DNA of 64,000 bases, from positions 1,241,601-1,305,600 of the forward strand of contig NZ_SNYC01000003.1 of assembly GCF_004362715.1 (NCBI RefSeq). The letters run 5' to 3'. Shown here piece after piece: positions 55,364-64,000 of this stretch. Source of the stretch: Pedobacter metabolipauper (GTDB lineage: Bacteria; Bacteroidota; Bacteroidia; Sphingobacteriales; Sphingobacteriaceae). A program made the position numbers and the translations under genes. Positions within the stretch are counted from its first letter, which is position 1; each line of letters opens with the position of its first letter. The notes beneath the pieces were generated by a model that saw nothing but the letters and a program-made list of their open reading frames with translations, did no database searches and had not been told where the DNA came from.

Positions 55364-55981
55364 TTACATTCCATGTTCATGACCCATACTTTCCGGGTTT
55401 AACATGATGTGTGCTTTATAGGTACCTCCATTCATCAGCCAGGGCATACCCGGAACAGATGGTAAAGTAGGCAGACCAGTGCTTTCTCCTGTGGCATAAG
55501 GCACATAGACCACATATCTGCGCAATGCATTTTTGATCTCTCCGGTTGCCGGATCAAGGTTTTTTTCATCACCCCAGTATCCATACAAAACCGTCGGGTC
55601 TTGAGGAAATATCAGTTTGCCTGATTTGATTTCTGCCTCGCGCGCATCGTTCTTTTCTTTAGTTCCTTTACCTGCCAGCGTAAGCTCGCGGCCGCGTGCC
55701 ATGAAGGGGTCTAATCTTTTAGGATAGGCGTATACAAATAATCCAGCCTGTTTTGGATTTGGAGCCAAACAGATCATATCATTTGTCCCTTCCCTAAGCA
55801 AAATAAATTTACCCTCCGGTGTGTAGCCATATACGGTTGCTTTAGCCCGGTCTTCTGTAGGTGCCGCCATTACAGCAAGGCGAACCTGAACATCTGATGG
55901 TAAAACCGTACGTTTGGATTGCTGCCCAAAAGCCATGCTGGACAACATCAATAGTGCAGCACTGATAGTTATTGTTTTCAT
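55364..55981 (-). CDS. Exported hypothetical protein
   Basis: A 205-residue protein with a signal peptide (MKTITISAALLMLSSMAFGQ). The mature part is strand-rich and polar (VYGYTPEGKFILLREGTNDM, YVVYVPYATGE) and ends in HIMLNPESMGHEHGM, a His- and Met-containing tail that could bind a metal. I recognise no family. It is the second gene of the operon, 40 bases after the gingipain-like gene and 33 bases before the TonB receptor, so it probably belongs to the same uptake system. Confidence 0.6.
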   Translation of the reverse strand: MKTITISAALLMLSSMAFGQQSKRTVLPSDVQVRLAVMAAPTEDRAKATVYGYTPEGKFILLREGTNDMICLAPNPKQAGLFVYAYPKRLDPFMARGRELTLAGKGTKEKNDAREAEIKSGKLIFPQDPTVLYGYWGDEKNLDPATGEIKNALRRYVVYVPYATGESTGLPTLPSVPGMPWLMNGGTYKAHIMLNPESMGHEHGM

Positions 55982-56021
55982 TATATTTTATATTTATGTG
56001 TTGGTTCTTAGATATTAGGGA

Positions 56022-58226
56022 CTATAAAAAGATCCCGATATTTTTCTTTGCCTGTTTTTTCAGTTCCTGATTATAGCTTTCGCCCTGCTCAATTTCTTTG
56101 CACAATGCGATGATCTCTTGTTTTTTGTAGGATCTGGGAAACCAGCTTAATACTTCCAGTGCAGCTATTCTAATGGCATCGCTGTTTGTCTGATCTTTTA
56201 CGGTTTGAATTAAAGCAGGAATAGTCTGATGATAGCGGTAGGCGCGCATGGTCATAATATCATAAAGACGTACTTTATCAGCCTTGCTTTTATCAAGTAT
56301 GGTATCAATTATTCCCTTTACCTTAACCTCACTGTAGTTCACCAACTTTAGGAGGTCTGCCTTGCTTTTTTCAAAATGAACCAGGCGATCTGCATTTACC
56401 TGATCTTCCAGTTGTTTTTTGGATGTTTCTGCGTCCATAAATGGCAATGTGGTGCGAATCTTATAACCTATCCTTTCTGAGTGATAGTCATCTACAACCA
56501 TATTGATCAGGGCAGGTATAAATTCCTTACCTCCACGCTCGCTGATCTCATTAACCGCATTGCGCCTGATAAATTCATAAGGGTCTTTAGTGGCTGAGAT
56601 CAGGATCTCCTGGTAATCTGCATTATCCAGTCTTTCTAGCAATTGAAAAGCCTGCATCCTGGTAGTTTCATAAGGAGAATTTAAATAGGTTTTCTTTAGC
56701 AGTGCAGAAAGCGCTTTACTATCCAGTAGCCTGGCCAGGTAAACCAATGAAAGTGCCTGCAGATCTGCATCAGGTTTTGAAAGCAGTGTCTTCCAGTAAG
56801 CCACAGAATTTTTTCCGGTAATGGCTTTATTAACGTCAAAGTCGGTATTGGCTGTAAAGCTGAAAGTGGGATCACCCATGATGTGGCTTTCCAGGTAGGC
56901 GGTATGCTTAAACCAGTTACCTACCCTGCTGCCATGCTGCAAAATACCCATCAGCTGATCCGGCCAAAGATCTTGCAAAACGCCGATACTGTTCGCAATG
57001 GCTACGATGTTATTGCCACCAGAGAATGGATAGTAACCGGCCAGGTACTCGTCTAAATGAAATGATCCTGTTAAGCAGTTGTCCAGCATAACGAACCTGG
57101 CATTTGGCTTGGCAGATAAGATGTCCTTAACATGAATATCCAGATCATCGTTGAATATAGAGTCGGCCTCAATCACTTTAGGATCAAATGCATTGTCCAT
57201 CCATCCCATAGAAACACCCAGTGATTTGACAAATCCTTCTTTAACTTTCTCCACATCACGCTTGGCGTCTTTAGCATCCCTTACTTTTGCCCGAAGATAC
57301 CTGGTCAGGTTTTCAATGGAACCCTGCGGATTGGACACATATGGATATCCATTGACCAGCTGGATGTCTGTATCGCCGTGACCATGCATAATGGCAATGT
57401 CAAGATCTTTGCTTTTTAAAGCAGACAGAAGATTAAACTTTAAAAAAGTTTCATTGAGAAAGGAGAAGAACTTAACCTGGTTACCCGGACGGAATAAATC
57501 TGGAAACTGACCTTTAAACGCCAATTGTTCCCCAGCCCAGGCGTTAGATGATTCTGAATTATAACCATGACTGGTGGAAATAAAGACATCATTAATTTTA
57601 TTTTCACGGCTCTTTTCTATAACTACCTTATTCAGGTATTCCCTGATCAGCTGGTATTTATCTTTCCCTGCTATTACGGGCGGTTTAATCCGCGCAGAAT
57701 AAATACTCATGTTGATCTTTTGAGATCCGGCAGGACTAATAGAATAATAGAAATAGTCTTTCCGCGCAGTATCCTGTTTTATAAAGTCAAATTCAAGTTG
57801 AAAATCATCATAAAAACGATCAGATGGTACAGAAGAACGCTGCCAGTTGACCTTTTGATTCATTTTGAAGGTAGATGTCAGGTATTGGGCATCCCGAATC
57901 ATTGCAATGGGTATATCCCCAACCAGCACAGCGCCCTCTAACGACTGCTTCTGGTTATACAGCTTTTTTAAAACGGATCTGATCTCTTCAGGGTTTTTCC
58001 AATTGCTGCTGATGATATAGGTACCTAAACCATCTTTTTCGACTGCATTTTTATAGCTGTCAATTTCTTTTTTTGCTTGAGAATAGGTGTTTTGGTCGAC
58101 TACAATCGCAAAACTCGTTGGAGAATTCACTCCTGGTTTCTGGATGTCTTGTGCCCCGGCAACGCCAGCTGAAAGCAACAAGGCGATCATCAGGCTTAGT
58201 CGGGAGGAAAGAATGTTCATTTGCAT
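56022..58226 (-). CDS. Gingipain-like (C25/clan CD) peptidase-type protein with HEAT repeats
   Basis: A 734-residue exported protein with signal peptide (about 1-25). Residues about 35-460 have the layout of a C25-type domain: GAVLVGDIPIAMI (the VLLVGD strand of gingipains), IAIMHGHGD with His281 and His283, and FVMLDNCLTGSF with Cys384, which together could make a His-Cys dyad. Residues about 480-734 form HEAT-like helical repeats (ALSALLKKTYL, ATKDPYEFIRRNAVNEI). No T9SS C-terminal domain is seen. It is the first gene of the TonB/DUF4876/DUF6850 operon. Activity is predicted only; it could be a non-enzymatic relative. Confidence 0.7.
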   Translation of the reverse strand: MQMNILSSRLSLMIALLLSAGVAGAQDIQKPGVNSPTSFAIVVDQNTYSQAKKEIDSYKNAVEKDGLGTYIISSNWKNPEEIRSVLKKLYNQKQSLEGAVLVGDIPIAMIRDAQYLTSTFKMNQKVNWQRSSVPSDRFYDDFQLEFDFIKQDTARKDYFYYSISPAGSQKINMSIYSARIKPPVIAGKDKYQLIREYLNKVVIEKSRENKINDVFISTSHGYNSESSNAWAGEQLAFKGQFPDLFRPGNQVKFFSFLNETFLKFNLLSALKSKDLDIAIMHGHGDTDIQLVNGYPYVSNPQGSIENLTRYLRAKVRDAKDAKRDVEKVKEGFVKSLGVSMGWMDNAFDPKVIEADSIFNDDLDIHVKDILSAKPNARFVMLDNCLTGSFHLDEYLAGYYPFSGGNNIVAIANSIGVLQDLWPDQLMGILQHGSRVGNWFKHTAYLESHIMGDPTFSFTANTDFDVNKAITGKNSVAYWKTLLSKPDADLQALSLVYLARLLDSKALSALLKKTYLNSPYETTRMQAFQLLERLDNADYQEILISATKDPYEFIRRNAVNEISERGGKEFIPALINMVVDDYHSERIGYKIRTTLPFMDAETSKKQLEDQVNADRLVHFEKSKADLLKLVNYSEVKVKGIIDTILDKSKADKVRLYDIMTMRAYRYHQTIPALIQTVKDQTNSDAIRIAALEVLSWFPRSYKKQEIIALCKEIEQGESYNQELKKQAKKNIGIFL

Positions 58227-58253
58227 GTGTGTTGGTTAATAATTAATTTTTTT

Positions 58254-58268
58254 CCATGACCGTCATGG
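58254..58268. promoter_or_regulatory. 15-base palindrome upstream of the TonB operon
   Basis: CCATGAC-C-GTCATGG is a perfect 7-bp inverted repeat with one central base, 28 bases upstream of the first ATG. It lies between the candidate -7 box and the gene, so it may be an operator or a leader hairpin. Confidence 0.5.
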
Positions 58269-58331
58269 CGCGTTTTGGGAGCGCTAAAAAGCTTTTATTA
58301 AGATGTTTTTACAGGAGGGATGATTTATTTG

Positions 58332-58339
58332 CAAACATA
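58332..58339 (-). promoter_or_regulatory. Candidate -7 box upstream of the TonB operon
   Basis: On the minus strand these bases read TATGTTTG, matching TAnnTTTG. It lies about 105 bases upstream of the start at 58226, which would give a leader containing the palindrome at 58254. No clear -33 element. Confidence 0.33.
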
Positions 58340-58467
58340 GATATTATTAAGACTAATTATAAATAGATTTGTAAATATTTTAAATTTCACAAATAAGCAC
58401 GATTTGAGCAATCATTTTCGCAACTTTGTTGCAAATGTAAATACTAAACCGAAAAAACCAAACATTC

Positions 58468-59328
58468 ATGAAAAGAAATTTTACTTTACTATCAGTCATC
58501 CTGATCACGATCATATCAGGCTGTGCATCAACGAAACAATTGCCTGTTAGGCAACTTCAGTCTTACAGAACACTGAGCGTTGAGGACAGGATGCTCGCTG
58601 ATACGCTAATTAAGGCTGTGCTTGAAAATGAGGGATTATACACCGTTTCAGGTAAGTTGAAAACGATCAGCAGTGTTAGCAATTTATATTTGAAAATTGC
58701 AGATGCCGATCCGGTAGCCTCAGGTAAAAGAGAAGTAACAGATACTGCATCAGCAGATTTCAAGAAGTTAAAACACTACCAATATCTCATTAACGCACTC
58801 AACTTTGGTGATTTGCGGTTCTCGATAAGTCCGTTTAAGCTGCACACCAAAGAAGAACGGACGATGCAGATCACCATTCACAGGATCAGTTTAATGGATT
58901 CACTGGTTCAGGCCAATCAGGAATTTTACGGACAGTTTGGTTTTAGTCCGGGTACAGATCCCGAACTGCTCATCAATACCACAGAATATGAGGACAAAAA
59001 CAACCGTTTCAGATCGTATGGCTACTTATTCGGGTACCCTGAACACGCCGTTACTTTCTTTTTGGAAGCGGCTAAGCATGAAGAAAAAAACAAGGGCGAA
59101 CTGTTGAAACGTGATTTTTTCCAAATTCCGGTCTACAGCGGAAAAACCGGTCATTTTGTGTATGCTGTACCAAAAGGTTATCAAGCTACATCGATAGATT
59201 CTGCTATTTATAAACGCGCAGAATACACGCTGGAAAGGTTTAAAAAAGAGCGGGCAAAACATCTGAGAAAAGATGGCACCGTGCAATATTATGAGCTGCT
59301 GTTGGCAATGATCCGCCTGGATGACTAG
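58468..59328 (+). CDS. Lipoprotein of unknown function
   Basis: A 286-residue lipoprotein with lipobox ISGCAS near residue 19. The mature part is helix-rich and polar (LSVEDRMLADTLIKAVLENEG) with no recognised domain. Its last eight bases overlap the start of the permease gene, so the two are translationally coupled. A partner role to the permease is possible but unproven. The upstream region contains a GCAAC..GTTGC inverted repeat at 58420-58432. Confidence 0.65.
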   Translation: MKRNFTLLSVILITIISGCASTKQLPVRQLQSYRTLSVEDRMLADTLIKAVLENEGLYTVSGKLKTISSVSNLYLKIADADPVASGKREVTDTASADFKKLKHYQYLINALNFGDLRFSISPFKLHTKEERTMQITIHRISLMDSLVQANQEFYGQFGFSPGTDPELLINTTEYEDKNNRFRSYGYLFGYPEHAVTFFLEAAKHEEKNKGELLKRDFFQIPVYSGKTGHFVYAVPKGYQATSIDSAIYKRAEYTLERFKKERAKHLRKDGTVQYYELLLAMIRLDD

Positions 59329-60499
59329 TCAGAAAATAGGTTTCGGTACGGCAACTGCCCTCGTAATTGCCAACATGATTGGAACAGGGGTATTCACGAG
59401 TTTAGGGTTTCAGGTAAAGGGGCTTCCCTCCGGGCCTTTGCTTATTTTTCTTTGGTTTTGCGGTGGCGTTCTTGCCTTATGCGGGGGTTTGAGTTACATT
59501 CAACTGGCAAAACGTTATCCCGGCTCTGGTGGTGAATATCATTATATTAAGGCCGCTTATCATCCGGTATTCTCCTATTTTACGGGCATCATTTCTGTTT
59601 TTGCAGGTTTCGCCGCGCCAGTAGCATTGGCTACCATGGCGCTTTCCTCCTACCTTTCGCAGGTATTTCCAAAAATACCGCTGAAAATATCAAGTCTTGG
59701 GATCATTACACTGATTACTTTAATCCACTGCTTTAGCATTCATCTAAGCAAACGTTTTCAGTTTATATCTACTGCAGTTAAATTGCTGCTGATCCTTCTG
59801 TTTATCGGATACGGGTTGTCCAGTTCTGCTGCAGGTACTTCCTTCCTGTTCCATGCAGATGACCTCAAGCTGATCACTAGTCAGGGATTTGCCACTTCCC
59901 TGATCTATGTCTCATTTGCCTATTCAGGCTGGAATGCCTGTGTTTATATCTTTAATGAGATCAAAGACCCGGAGCGTAATATTAAAAAAGCAATCCTGAC
60001 AGGAACCATCATGGTAACCATCATATACATGCTGCTCAATTACGTATTTTTAAGAACCGTACCTATAAAAGAGCTGGAAAATGTAATTGAGGTAGGTGCC
60101 CGATCAGCAACAGCGATATTTGGCTATTCAGGTGGGAAAATAATGGCCGGTGTGATCAGTCTTCTATTGATATCCAGTATCAGTGCAATGGTGTGGACAG
60201 GATCCAGGGTGGTTTCAAAGATGGCTTCTGAACTCCTGCCAGCTAAATCGACATTAACCAATCAAGAGATCCCGCTAATCCCGATACTGGTTCAATTTCT
60301 GATCACTGTAGTACTGATCATGACAAATTCTTTTGGAAAGATCCTGATGTATACGAGCATATTACTGATGTTTACTTCCTGTTTAGCTGTGGGTACGCTG
60401 TTTAAAAGAAGCAACCAGGCAAAGATCATACACCTGGTACCGGCAGTAATATTTATCCTGCTCAACGCATATGCGATTGTTGTGGTAATGGGTTCATGA
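59321..60499 (+). CDS. APC-family amino acid permease
   Basis: A 392-residue protein with about 11-12 membrane spans. TATALVIANMIGTGVFTSLGF is the classic first-helix motif of amino acid-polyamine-organocation transporters, and ASLIYVSFAYSGWNACVYIFNEIKDPERN is the helix 6 to loop region. It imports or exchanges amino acids or amines; the substrate is not readable. It overlaps the lipoprotein gene by eight bases and ends before a bidirectional terminator. Confidence 0.88.
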   Translation: MTSQKIGFGTATALVIANMIGTGVFTSLGFQVKGLPSGPLLIFLWFCGGVLALCGGLSYIQLAKRYPGSGGEYHYIKAAYHPVFSYFTGIISVFAGFAAPVALATMALSSYLSQVFPKIPLKISSLGIITLITLIHCFSIHLSKRFQFISTAVKLLLILLFIGYGLSSSAAGTSFLFHADDLKLITSQGFATSLIYVSFAYSGWNACVYIFNEIKDPERNIKKAILTGTIMVTIIYMLLNYVFLRTVPIKELENVIEVGARSATAIFGYSGGKIMAGVISLLLISSISAMVWTGSRVVSKMASELLPAKSTLTNQEIPLIPILVQFLITVVLIMTNSFGKILMYTSILLMFTSCLAVGTLFKRSNQAKIIHLVPAVIFILLNAYAIVVVMGS

Positions 60500-60524
60500 C
60501 AGATCGCTTCTCAAAATATTTAAA

Positions 60525-60567
60525 TAAAAAAAGACTGGCCATCTATAAAATGACCAGTCTTTTTTTA
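60525..60567. terminator. Bidirectional terminator between permease and TerC genes
   Basis: A run of A bases, AAGACTGG, a loop, CCAGTCTT and a run of T bases make a hairpin that serves both convergent genes (stops at 60499 and 60586). Confidence 0.88.
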
Positions 60568-60585
60568 TGTCCGAAAAACGGATAA

Positions 60586-61584
60586 CTATTTCGCTTCCGG
60601 AGTTTCTTTCGGAACAAATATCAATGAGGCAATAACCGATAAGATCAGCACCCCTCCTACTATTGATAAAGATAAAGGCGAAGAAATGTGATAGATTGGT
60701 GCAACGACCATCTTAATCCCGATAAACGTTAAGATAATAGCCAAACCATATTTCAGTAAGCTAAACATGTGTATAAAGTTAGCCAGCAGGAAATAAAGCG
60801 CCCTTAAACCAAGGATTGCAAAAATATTGGAGGTATATAAGATCAATGGATCATCTGGTGCAATTGCGAAAATTGCAGGGATAGAATCTACCGCAAACAG
60901 CAGATCCGTAAACTCAACTACGGCAACCACTACCAATAATGGAGTAGCCATTTTTATACCATTTTCTATGGTAAAGAAATTGCCGCCATCAAACTCCTTG
61001 CTTACCTTAAAAAATCTATAGATCAGTCTTGCGCCAGCACTTTTACTGAAATCCTTATCATCATCGTCGTCTTCTCCACCTGCCCATGATTTAATTCCGG
61101 CATAGATCAGGAACAAACCAAATAATAACAGCACGATATTAATTCTAACATTGTGGCCAAACAATTCCATTTCAGGCAAATAAGTAAGATTGATCAAGCC
61201 TACACCTGCAAAAATGAAGATTGCACGGAAGAGTAAAGCTCCGATAATACCCCAGAAAAGCACTTTATGATGATACTCCTTCGGTACATTAAAAAACCCG
61301 AAAACTAAAATAAAGACAAAAAGATTATCTACAGATAATGCCTTTTCAATCCAATAGGCCGACTGGAACTGGGTAAATTTCTCAAATCCTGAGATGTAAT
61401 AAACCACACCGCTAAATGCCATGGATAAGGTAATCCATACCACAGACCATATTGCAGCTTCTTTACTGCTCACCGCATGAACTTTCCGGTTAAAGACCCC
61501 AAGATCCAGCAGCAGCATAACCACTACTAAAACTGCAAACCCTACGATGACGCCAGGGTGATTAATCATATTACTATTATCCAT
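60586..61584 (-). CDS. TerC family membrane protein
   Basis: A 332-residue polytopic protein of the TerC/Alx family. The key blocks YWIEKALSVDNLFVFILVFGFF and EFTDLLFAVDSIPAIFAI carry the conserved acidic membrane residues, and KVLFWGIIGALLFRAIFIF is family-typical. A cytoplasmic acidic loop (GGEDDDDDKDF) lies near the middle. Family members are linked to tellurite resistance and metal (manganese) homeostasis. It sits beside TelA and TerD genes, so it belongs to a Ter-type stress cluster. Confidence 0.92.
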   Translation of the reverse strand: MDNSNMINHPGVIVGFAVLVVVMLLLDLGVFNRKVHAVSSKEAAIWSVVWITLSMAFSGVVYYISGFEKFTQFQSAYWIEKALSVDNLFVFILVFGFFNVPKEYHHKVLFWGIIGALLFRAIFIFAGVGLINLTYLPEMELFGHNVRINIVLLLFGLFLIYAGIKSWAGGEDDDDDKDFSKSAGARLIYRFFKVSKEFDGGNFFTIENGIKMATPLLVVVAVVEFTDLLFAVDSIPAIFAIAPDDPLILYTSNIFAILGLRALYFLLANFIHMFSLLKYGLAIILTFIGIKMVVAPIYHISSPLSLSIVGGVLILSVIASLIFVPKETPEAK

Positions 61585-61631
61585 TTCTAATTCGTGTTGT
61601 ATTTACGTTTTAATAAATTTTCTTAAAAATG

Positions 61632-62594
61632 CTAAAAAAGATCGGTTTTAAGCATTGCTTTTAAAATATTTGCCTGAACATCAAAATTATTTAAATGATC
61701 CAGGAAGTTAATATCAGATATTTTAGTGTAATTCTCTTTAAGCAGGTCAATGATCTCGTTTGGAATGTAGGTCTTTAATGCCGCGGCACTACTTTCCAAT
61801 GTATCATTTTTATAAGACAGCTCCTGGATGATCTTCGCTTTTTCAGAAAGATTGTTAGAAAAATCAACCCCGCTCAGCTTAACCAGATCACAGAACAGAA
61901 AAAGATTCCTGCTTGGAAAGAATAAGAAGTATTTGTCCATATCCATGAACTTGTACACCTCAACAATCAGCTGGCCGGATTTTAAACCATAGAAGAATTC
62001 TGTTTTAAAACCATATTTATTCAACTGGCCCATCAGCTTTTTTTCTATGGTTGCATGCGTATCAACATATACATTTTTAGGATCGTAATCAATGATGGAA
62101 CCCAGCTGCCCTGAAGAAATATCATAATAGAAATCATTCGCATACCTGGAACTAAATGCATTGATATTTTTGGAAAAAGGGAATTCTTCCGAATGATCGG
62201 AAAGCACCTTGAATAACCTTCTTAAGGATTGGTTGACTTTGAGCGACTGCTGCTGCTTATCCAGGTTAAAATCCTTTTCTGAATGAACCTGGCTGCTCAT
62301 TTTATCTATAAGTTCCTTATTGAGCTGGATCTCGTCATAGATGAGACTAACATTCTTCTCATTGCTTTTTTTGATCTTTTTTAAAAGCTCGATCAGTGTA
62401 GCTGTAAACTGGATGTGGAAGATTTCCAGCTTATCAATATCCAGCTCTTCGTTGTTCTCAAAAAGCTGGTGAATGACCTGGCTGCGCAAATATATCTTAT
62501 AGAGGGCTTCCTCTTCAAAAAACACAGAGAGCAGCTGTAAACGGCCGATCTCTGTGCGTGATGTTCTTAATATAGTTGCATGTCGTTCATCCAT
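61632..62594 (-). CDS. Uncharacterised protein of the Ter cluster
   Basis: A 320-residue soluble protein. The first 150 residues are helical and rich in charged residues (LIELLKKIKKSNEKNVSLIY), and the rest is a mixed alpha/beta domain (YVDTHATIEKKLMGQLNKYGF, then GQLIVEVYKFMDMDKYFLFF). I do not recognise a family. It lies between terC and telA, nine bases after the telA stop, so it is probably co-transcribed with telA. Function inferred from neighbours only. Confidence 0.55.
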   Translation of the reverse strand: MDERHATILRTSRTEIGRLQLLSVFFEEEALYKIYLRSQVIHQLFENNEELDIDKLEIFHIQFTATLIELLKKIKKSNEKNVSLIYDEIQLNKELIDKMSSQVHSEKDFNLDKQQQSLKVNQSLRRLFKVLSDHSEEFPFSKNINAFSSRYANDFYYDISSGQLGSIIDYDPKNVYVDTHATIEKKLMGQLNKYGFKTEFFYGLKSGQLIVEVYKFMDMDKYFLFFPSRNLFLFCDLVKLSGVDFSNNLSEKAKIIQELSYKNDTLESSAAALKTYIPNEIIDLLKENYTKISDINFLDHLNNFDVQANILKAMLKTDLF

Positions 62595-62603
62595 TTGTTA
62601 AAA

Positions 62604-63701
62604 TTAATTAACGCGGGTCACGTTTTTCTTTAATTCAGCTTCCAGCGTTTTCAATTCTCCATCAAGAACCCTTCTGCTCTGTGCGCCTTCCTCATGAATT
62701 TTCTTAACCTCGTTCAGGGTCTCGATCAGTGAGCTTGTTGTCATTTTCAGCGTCTCTAACGAAACCACTGTTTTCTCATTCTCTTTAGCCACATCAATGC
62801 TGTTTTGTTTCAGCATCTCTGCATTCTTCTGCAGAATGGTATTGGTGGTATCCGAGATCTTTTTCTGCATTTCCACATTGGCCTTTTGCCTTTGAAGCGC
62901 AACAGCAATGGTCAACTGGTTTTTCCACACCGGGATCGTTGTTGAAACGATCGATTGTGCTTTTTCAGCAATCGATGTATTGTTATTTTGAACCACCCTG
63001 ATCTGTGCAAGCGACTGCAGCATGATAAAACGAACGATCTTCATGTCTGCCAGTCTTTTATCAAGCCTGCTCATAAAGTCTCTCAGATCGGCTATTTCAT
63101 AGTCCTCATAATCTGCCGGACGGCCTTCCATCTCTGCAAGCTTTAAACTCAGCTCATTATATTTAAGCTGACCAGAAATGATCAGCTCTTCCATCTGGTT
63201 GATGTAGCCAATATTACTGTCAAACATCGTTTGCAGGGAGCTGTTATCCTTAATGGAATTTAACCGGCCTGCCTTGATCTTATTGGTAATTTTATCAATG
63301 TTATTAACTACTACATCATATTTTTGAAATAGCTTCTTCACATCAACCACCAGGTTTTTAATAAAAGGTATTTTGGAAAGAAATGACTTGAAGCCGCTTT
63401 GTTCAAGCTCACCAACATCAATATAATTTAATTCGGTAAGCAGTTCATTGATGAGTCCGCCTACTTCACCACTGTTATAAGTACGTACAGAAGACAAGAA
63501 ATCATTACTGTATTTCTCCATCGAATTCTGTGCATCAACCCCATAATTAAGGATAGAATTTACATCAGAAGGCTCTAAAGATTTACCGATCTCTTTGAAT
63601 TTTGCTTCTTCTTCCGGTGTAATTACGGTAAGGTCTACATTGCCTTCTTTATCAAGCTTTACCGGAGTTAAACTTTGAGTTGGATTTTGGTTCGTTTCCA
63701 T
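62604..63701 (-). CDS. telA: TelA-type toxic anion resistance protein
   Basis: A 365-residue soluble helical protein of the TelA/KlaA-type toxic anion resistance family. It shows a long central coiled coil, FLSKIPFIKNLVVDVKKLF, then KYDVVVNNIDKITNKI and VSTTIPVWKNQLTIAVALQRQK, which are conserved in the family. Members are linked to tellurite and other stress resistance; the biochemical role is unsettled. It starts 20 bases after the terD-type gene stop (63722), so the cluster is probably one operon. Confidence 0.88.
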   Translation of the reverse strand: METNQNPTQSLTPVKLDKEGNVDLTVITPEEEAKFKEIGKSLEPSDVNSILNYGVDAQNSMEKYSNDFLSSVRTYNSGEVGGLINELLTELNYIDVGELEQSGFKSFLSKIPFIKNLVVDVKKLFQKYDVVVNNIDKITNKIKAGRLNSIKDNSSLQTMFDSNIGYINQMEELIISGQLKYNELSLKLAEMEGRPADYEDYEIADLRDFMSRLDKRLADMKIVRFIMLQSLAQIRVVQNNNTSIAEKAQSIVSTTIPVWKNQLTIAVALQRQKANVEMQKKISDTTNTILQKNAEMLKQNSIDVAKENEKTVVSLETLKMTTSSLIETLNEVKKIHEEGAQSRRVLDGELKTLEAELKKNVTRVN

Positions 63702-63721
63702 AGTTTTTATCTAATGCAGTA

Positions 63722-64000
63722 TTAAAGATAACTTTGTGTTACTGTTTTAACGGTTTCTTCGAGTTTCTTATCTTTTGTAGGCTCCCCGATCGCATTGAAT
63801 TTCCATTCCCCGCTTTTTTTATAGAACACGCCTAAAACCATAGATACATGGCCGGCAAAGCCTGCTTCGTTTGCAATATCATACTTTGCAAATACTTCAT
63901 TTACCCGTTTCGGACTTCCTTCATAAATACGGATCGATGCAAAAGGAATGGTTCCAAAATCATGACCTCTAAAGCTGTTCAGTACAAAAGCGACGTAGTT
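63722..64000 (-). CDS. TerD-family protein, C-terminal part (truncated by window end)
   Basis: The minus strand from 64000 is open for 92 codons to a TAA at 63722: NYVAFVLNSFRGHDFGTIPF, then IRIYEGSPKRVNEVFAKYDI and SMVLGVFYKKSGEWKFNAIGE. These blocks are the second half of a TerD domain, a calcium-binding stress protein fold of Ter systems. It is the first gene of the visible part of the Ter operon. The N-terminal half lies beyond the window. Confidence 0.88.
   Translation of the reverse strand, partial: NYVAFVLNSFRGHDFGTIPFASIRIYEGSPKRVNEVFAKYDIANEAGFAGHVSMVLGVFYKKSGEWKFNAIGEPTKDKKLEETVKTVTQSYL

Noticed and set aside
58420..58432. GCAAC..GTTGC inverted repeat upstream of the lipoprotein gene as a defined operator
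   Set aside because: Only five base pairs per arm with no second site; mentioned in the gene entry but not strong enough as a separate regulatory feature.

Overview
ORGANISM. The window looks like a chromosomal segment of a Sphingobacteriaceae-type Bacteroidota, most like Pedobacter. This is inferred from family content: a PorP/SprF protein beside an adhesin with a type B type IX secretion (T9SS) C-terminal domain, a PorE-like TPR/propeller/OmpA protein, two-gene RHS systems with repeat-associated core, a DUF6266 protein, a TonB receptor with DUF4876 and DUF6850 partners, an AT-rich base composition and -7 boxes of the TAnnTTTG type. No rRNA, tRNA, CRISPR array or replication origin was seen. 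LAYOUT. (1) 1-21361 is a surface polysaccharide (EPS/capsule) locus: glycosyltransferases of several folds, an alpha-1,2-fucosyltransferase, a Wzx-type flippase, a Wzy-type polymerase/ligase, a Wzc-like co-polymerase, a short TolC-like protein, and five O-acylation modules (two MBOAT+SGNH pairs, two acyltransferase-3 proteins, one hexapeptide acetyltransferase). The initiating sugar-phosphate transferase lies apart at 29669-30724, fused to a degenerate receiver domain and preceded by a single-domain response regulator. No Wza-type exporter and no nucleotide-sugar synthesis genes are present in the window. (2) 21573-29466 is a T9SS surface module: a 1605-residue adhesin, its PorP/SprF partner and a PorE-like protein. 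(3) 31282-36110 holds housekeeping and envelope genes: glycine-zipper lipoprotein, SDR protein, beta-CASP metallo-hydrolase and a major OmpA porin. (4) 36261-48371 is an RHS polymorphic toxin island: an intact two-gene RHS system with an LHH-type nuclease tip, followed by orphan tip/immunity cassettes. Two of these begin at the same conserved boundary, and two tyrosine-recombinase C-terminal scars lie among them. (5) 48650-49294 is a lone DUF6266 gene. (6) 49662-58226 is a five-gene operon encoding a gingipain-like/HEAT protein, a small exported protein, a TonB receptor, a DUF4876 lipoprotein and a DUF6850 barrel. (7) 58468-64000 carries a lipoprotein/permease pair and a Ter-type stress cluster (TerC, an unknown 320-residue protein, TelA, partial TerD). 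HOW IT WORKS TOGETHER. Most of the window builds or decorates the cell surface. Polysaccharide assembly from 1 to 31119 adjoins a secreted adhesin with its own T9SS partner proteins. The RHS island is an interbacterial toxin locus. The TonB/DUF4876/DUF6850 operon is a receptor system whose ligand cannot be read from sequence.
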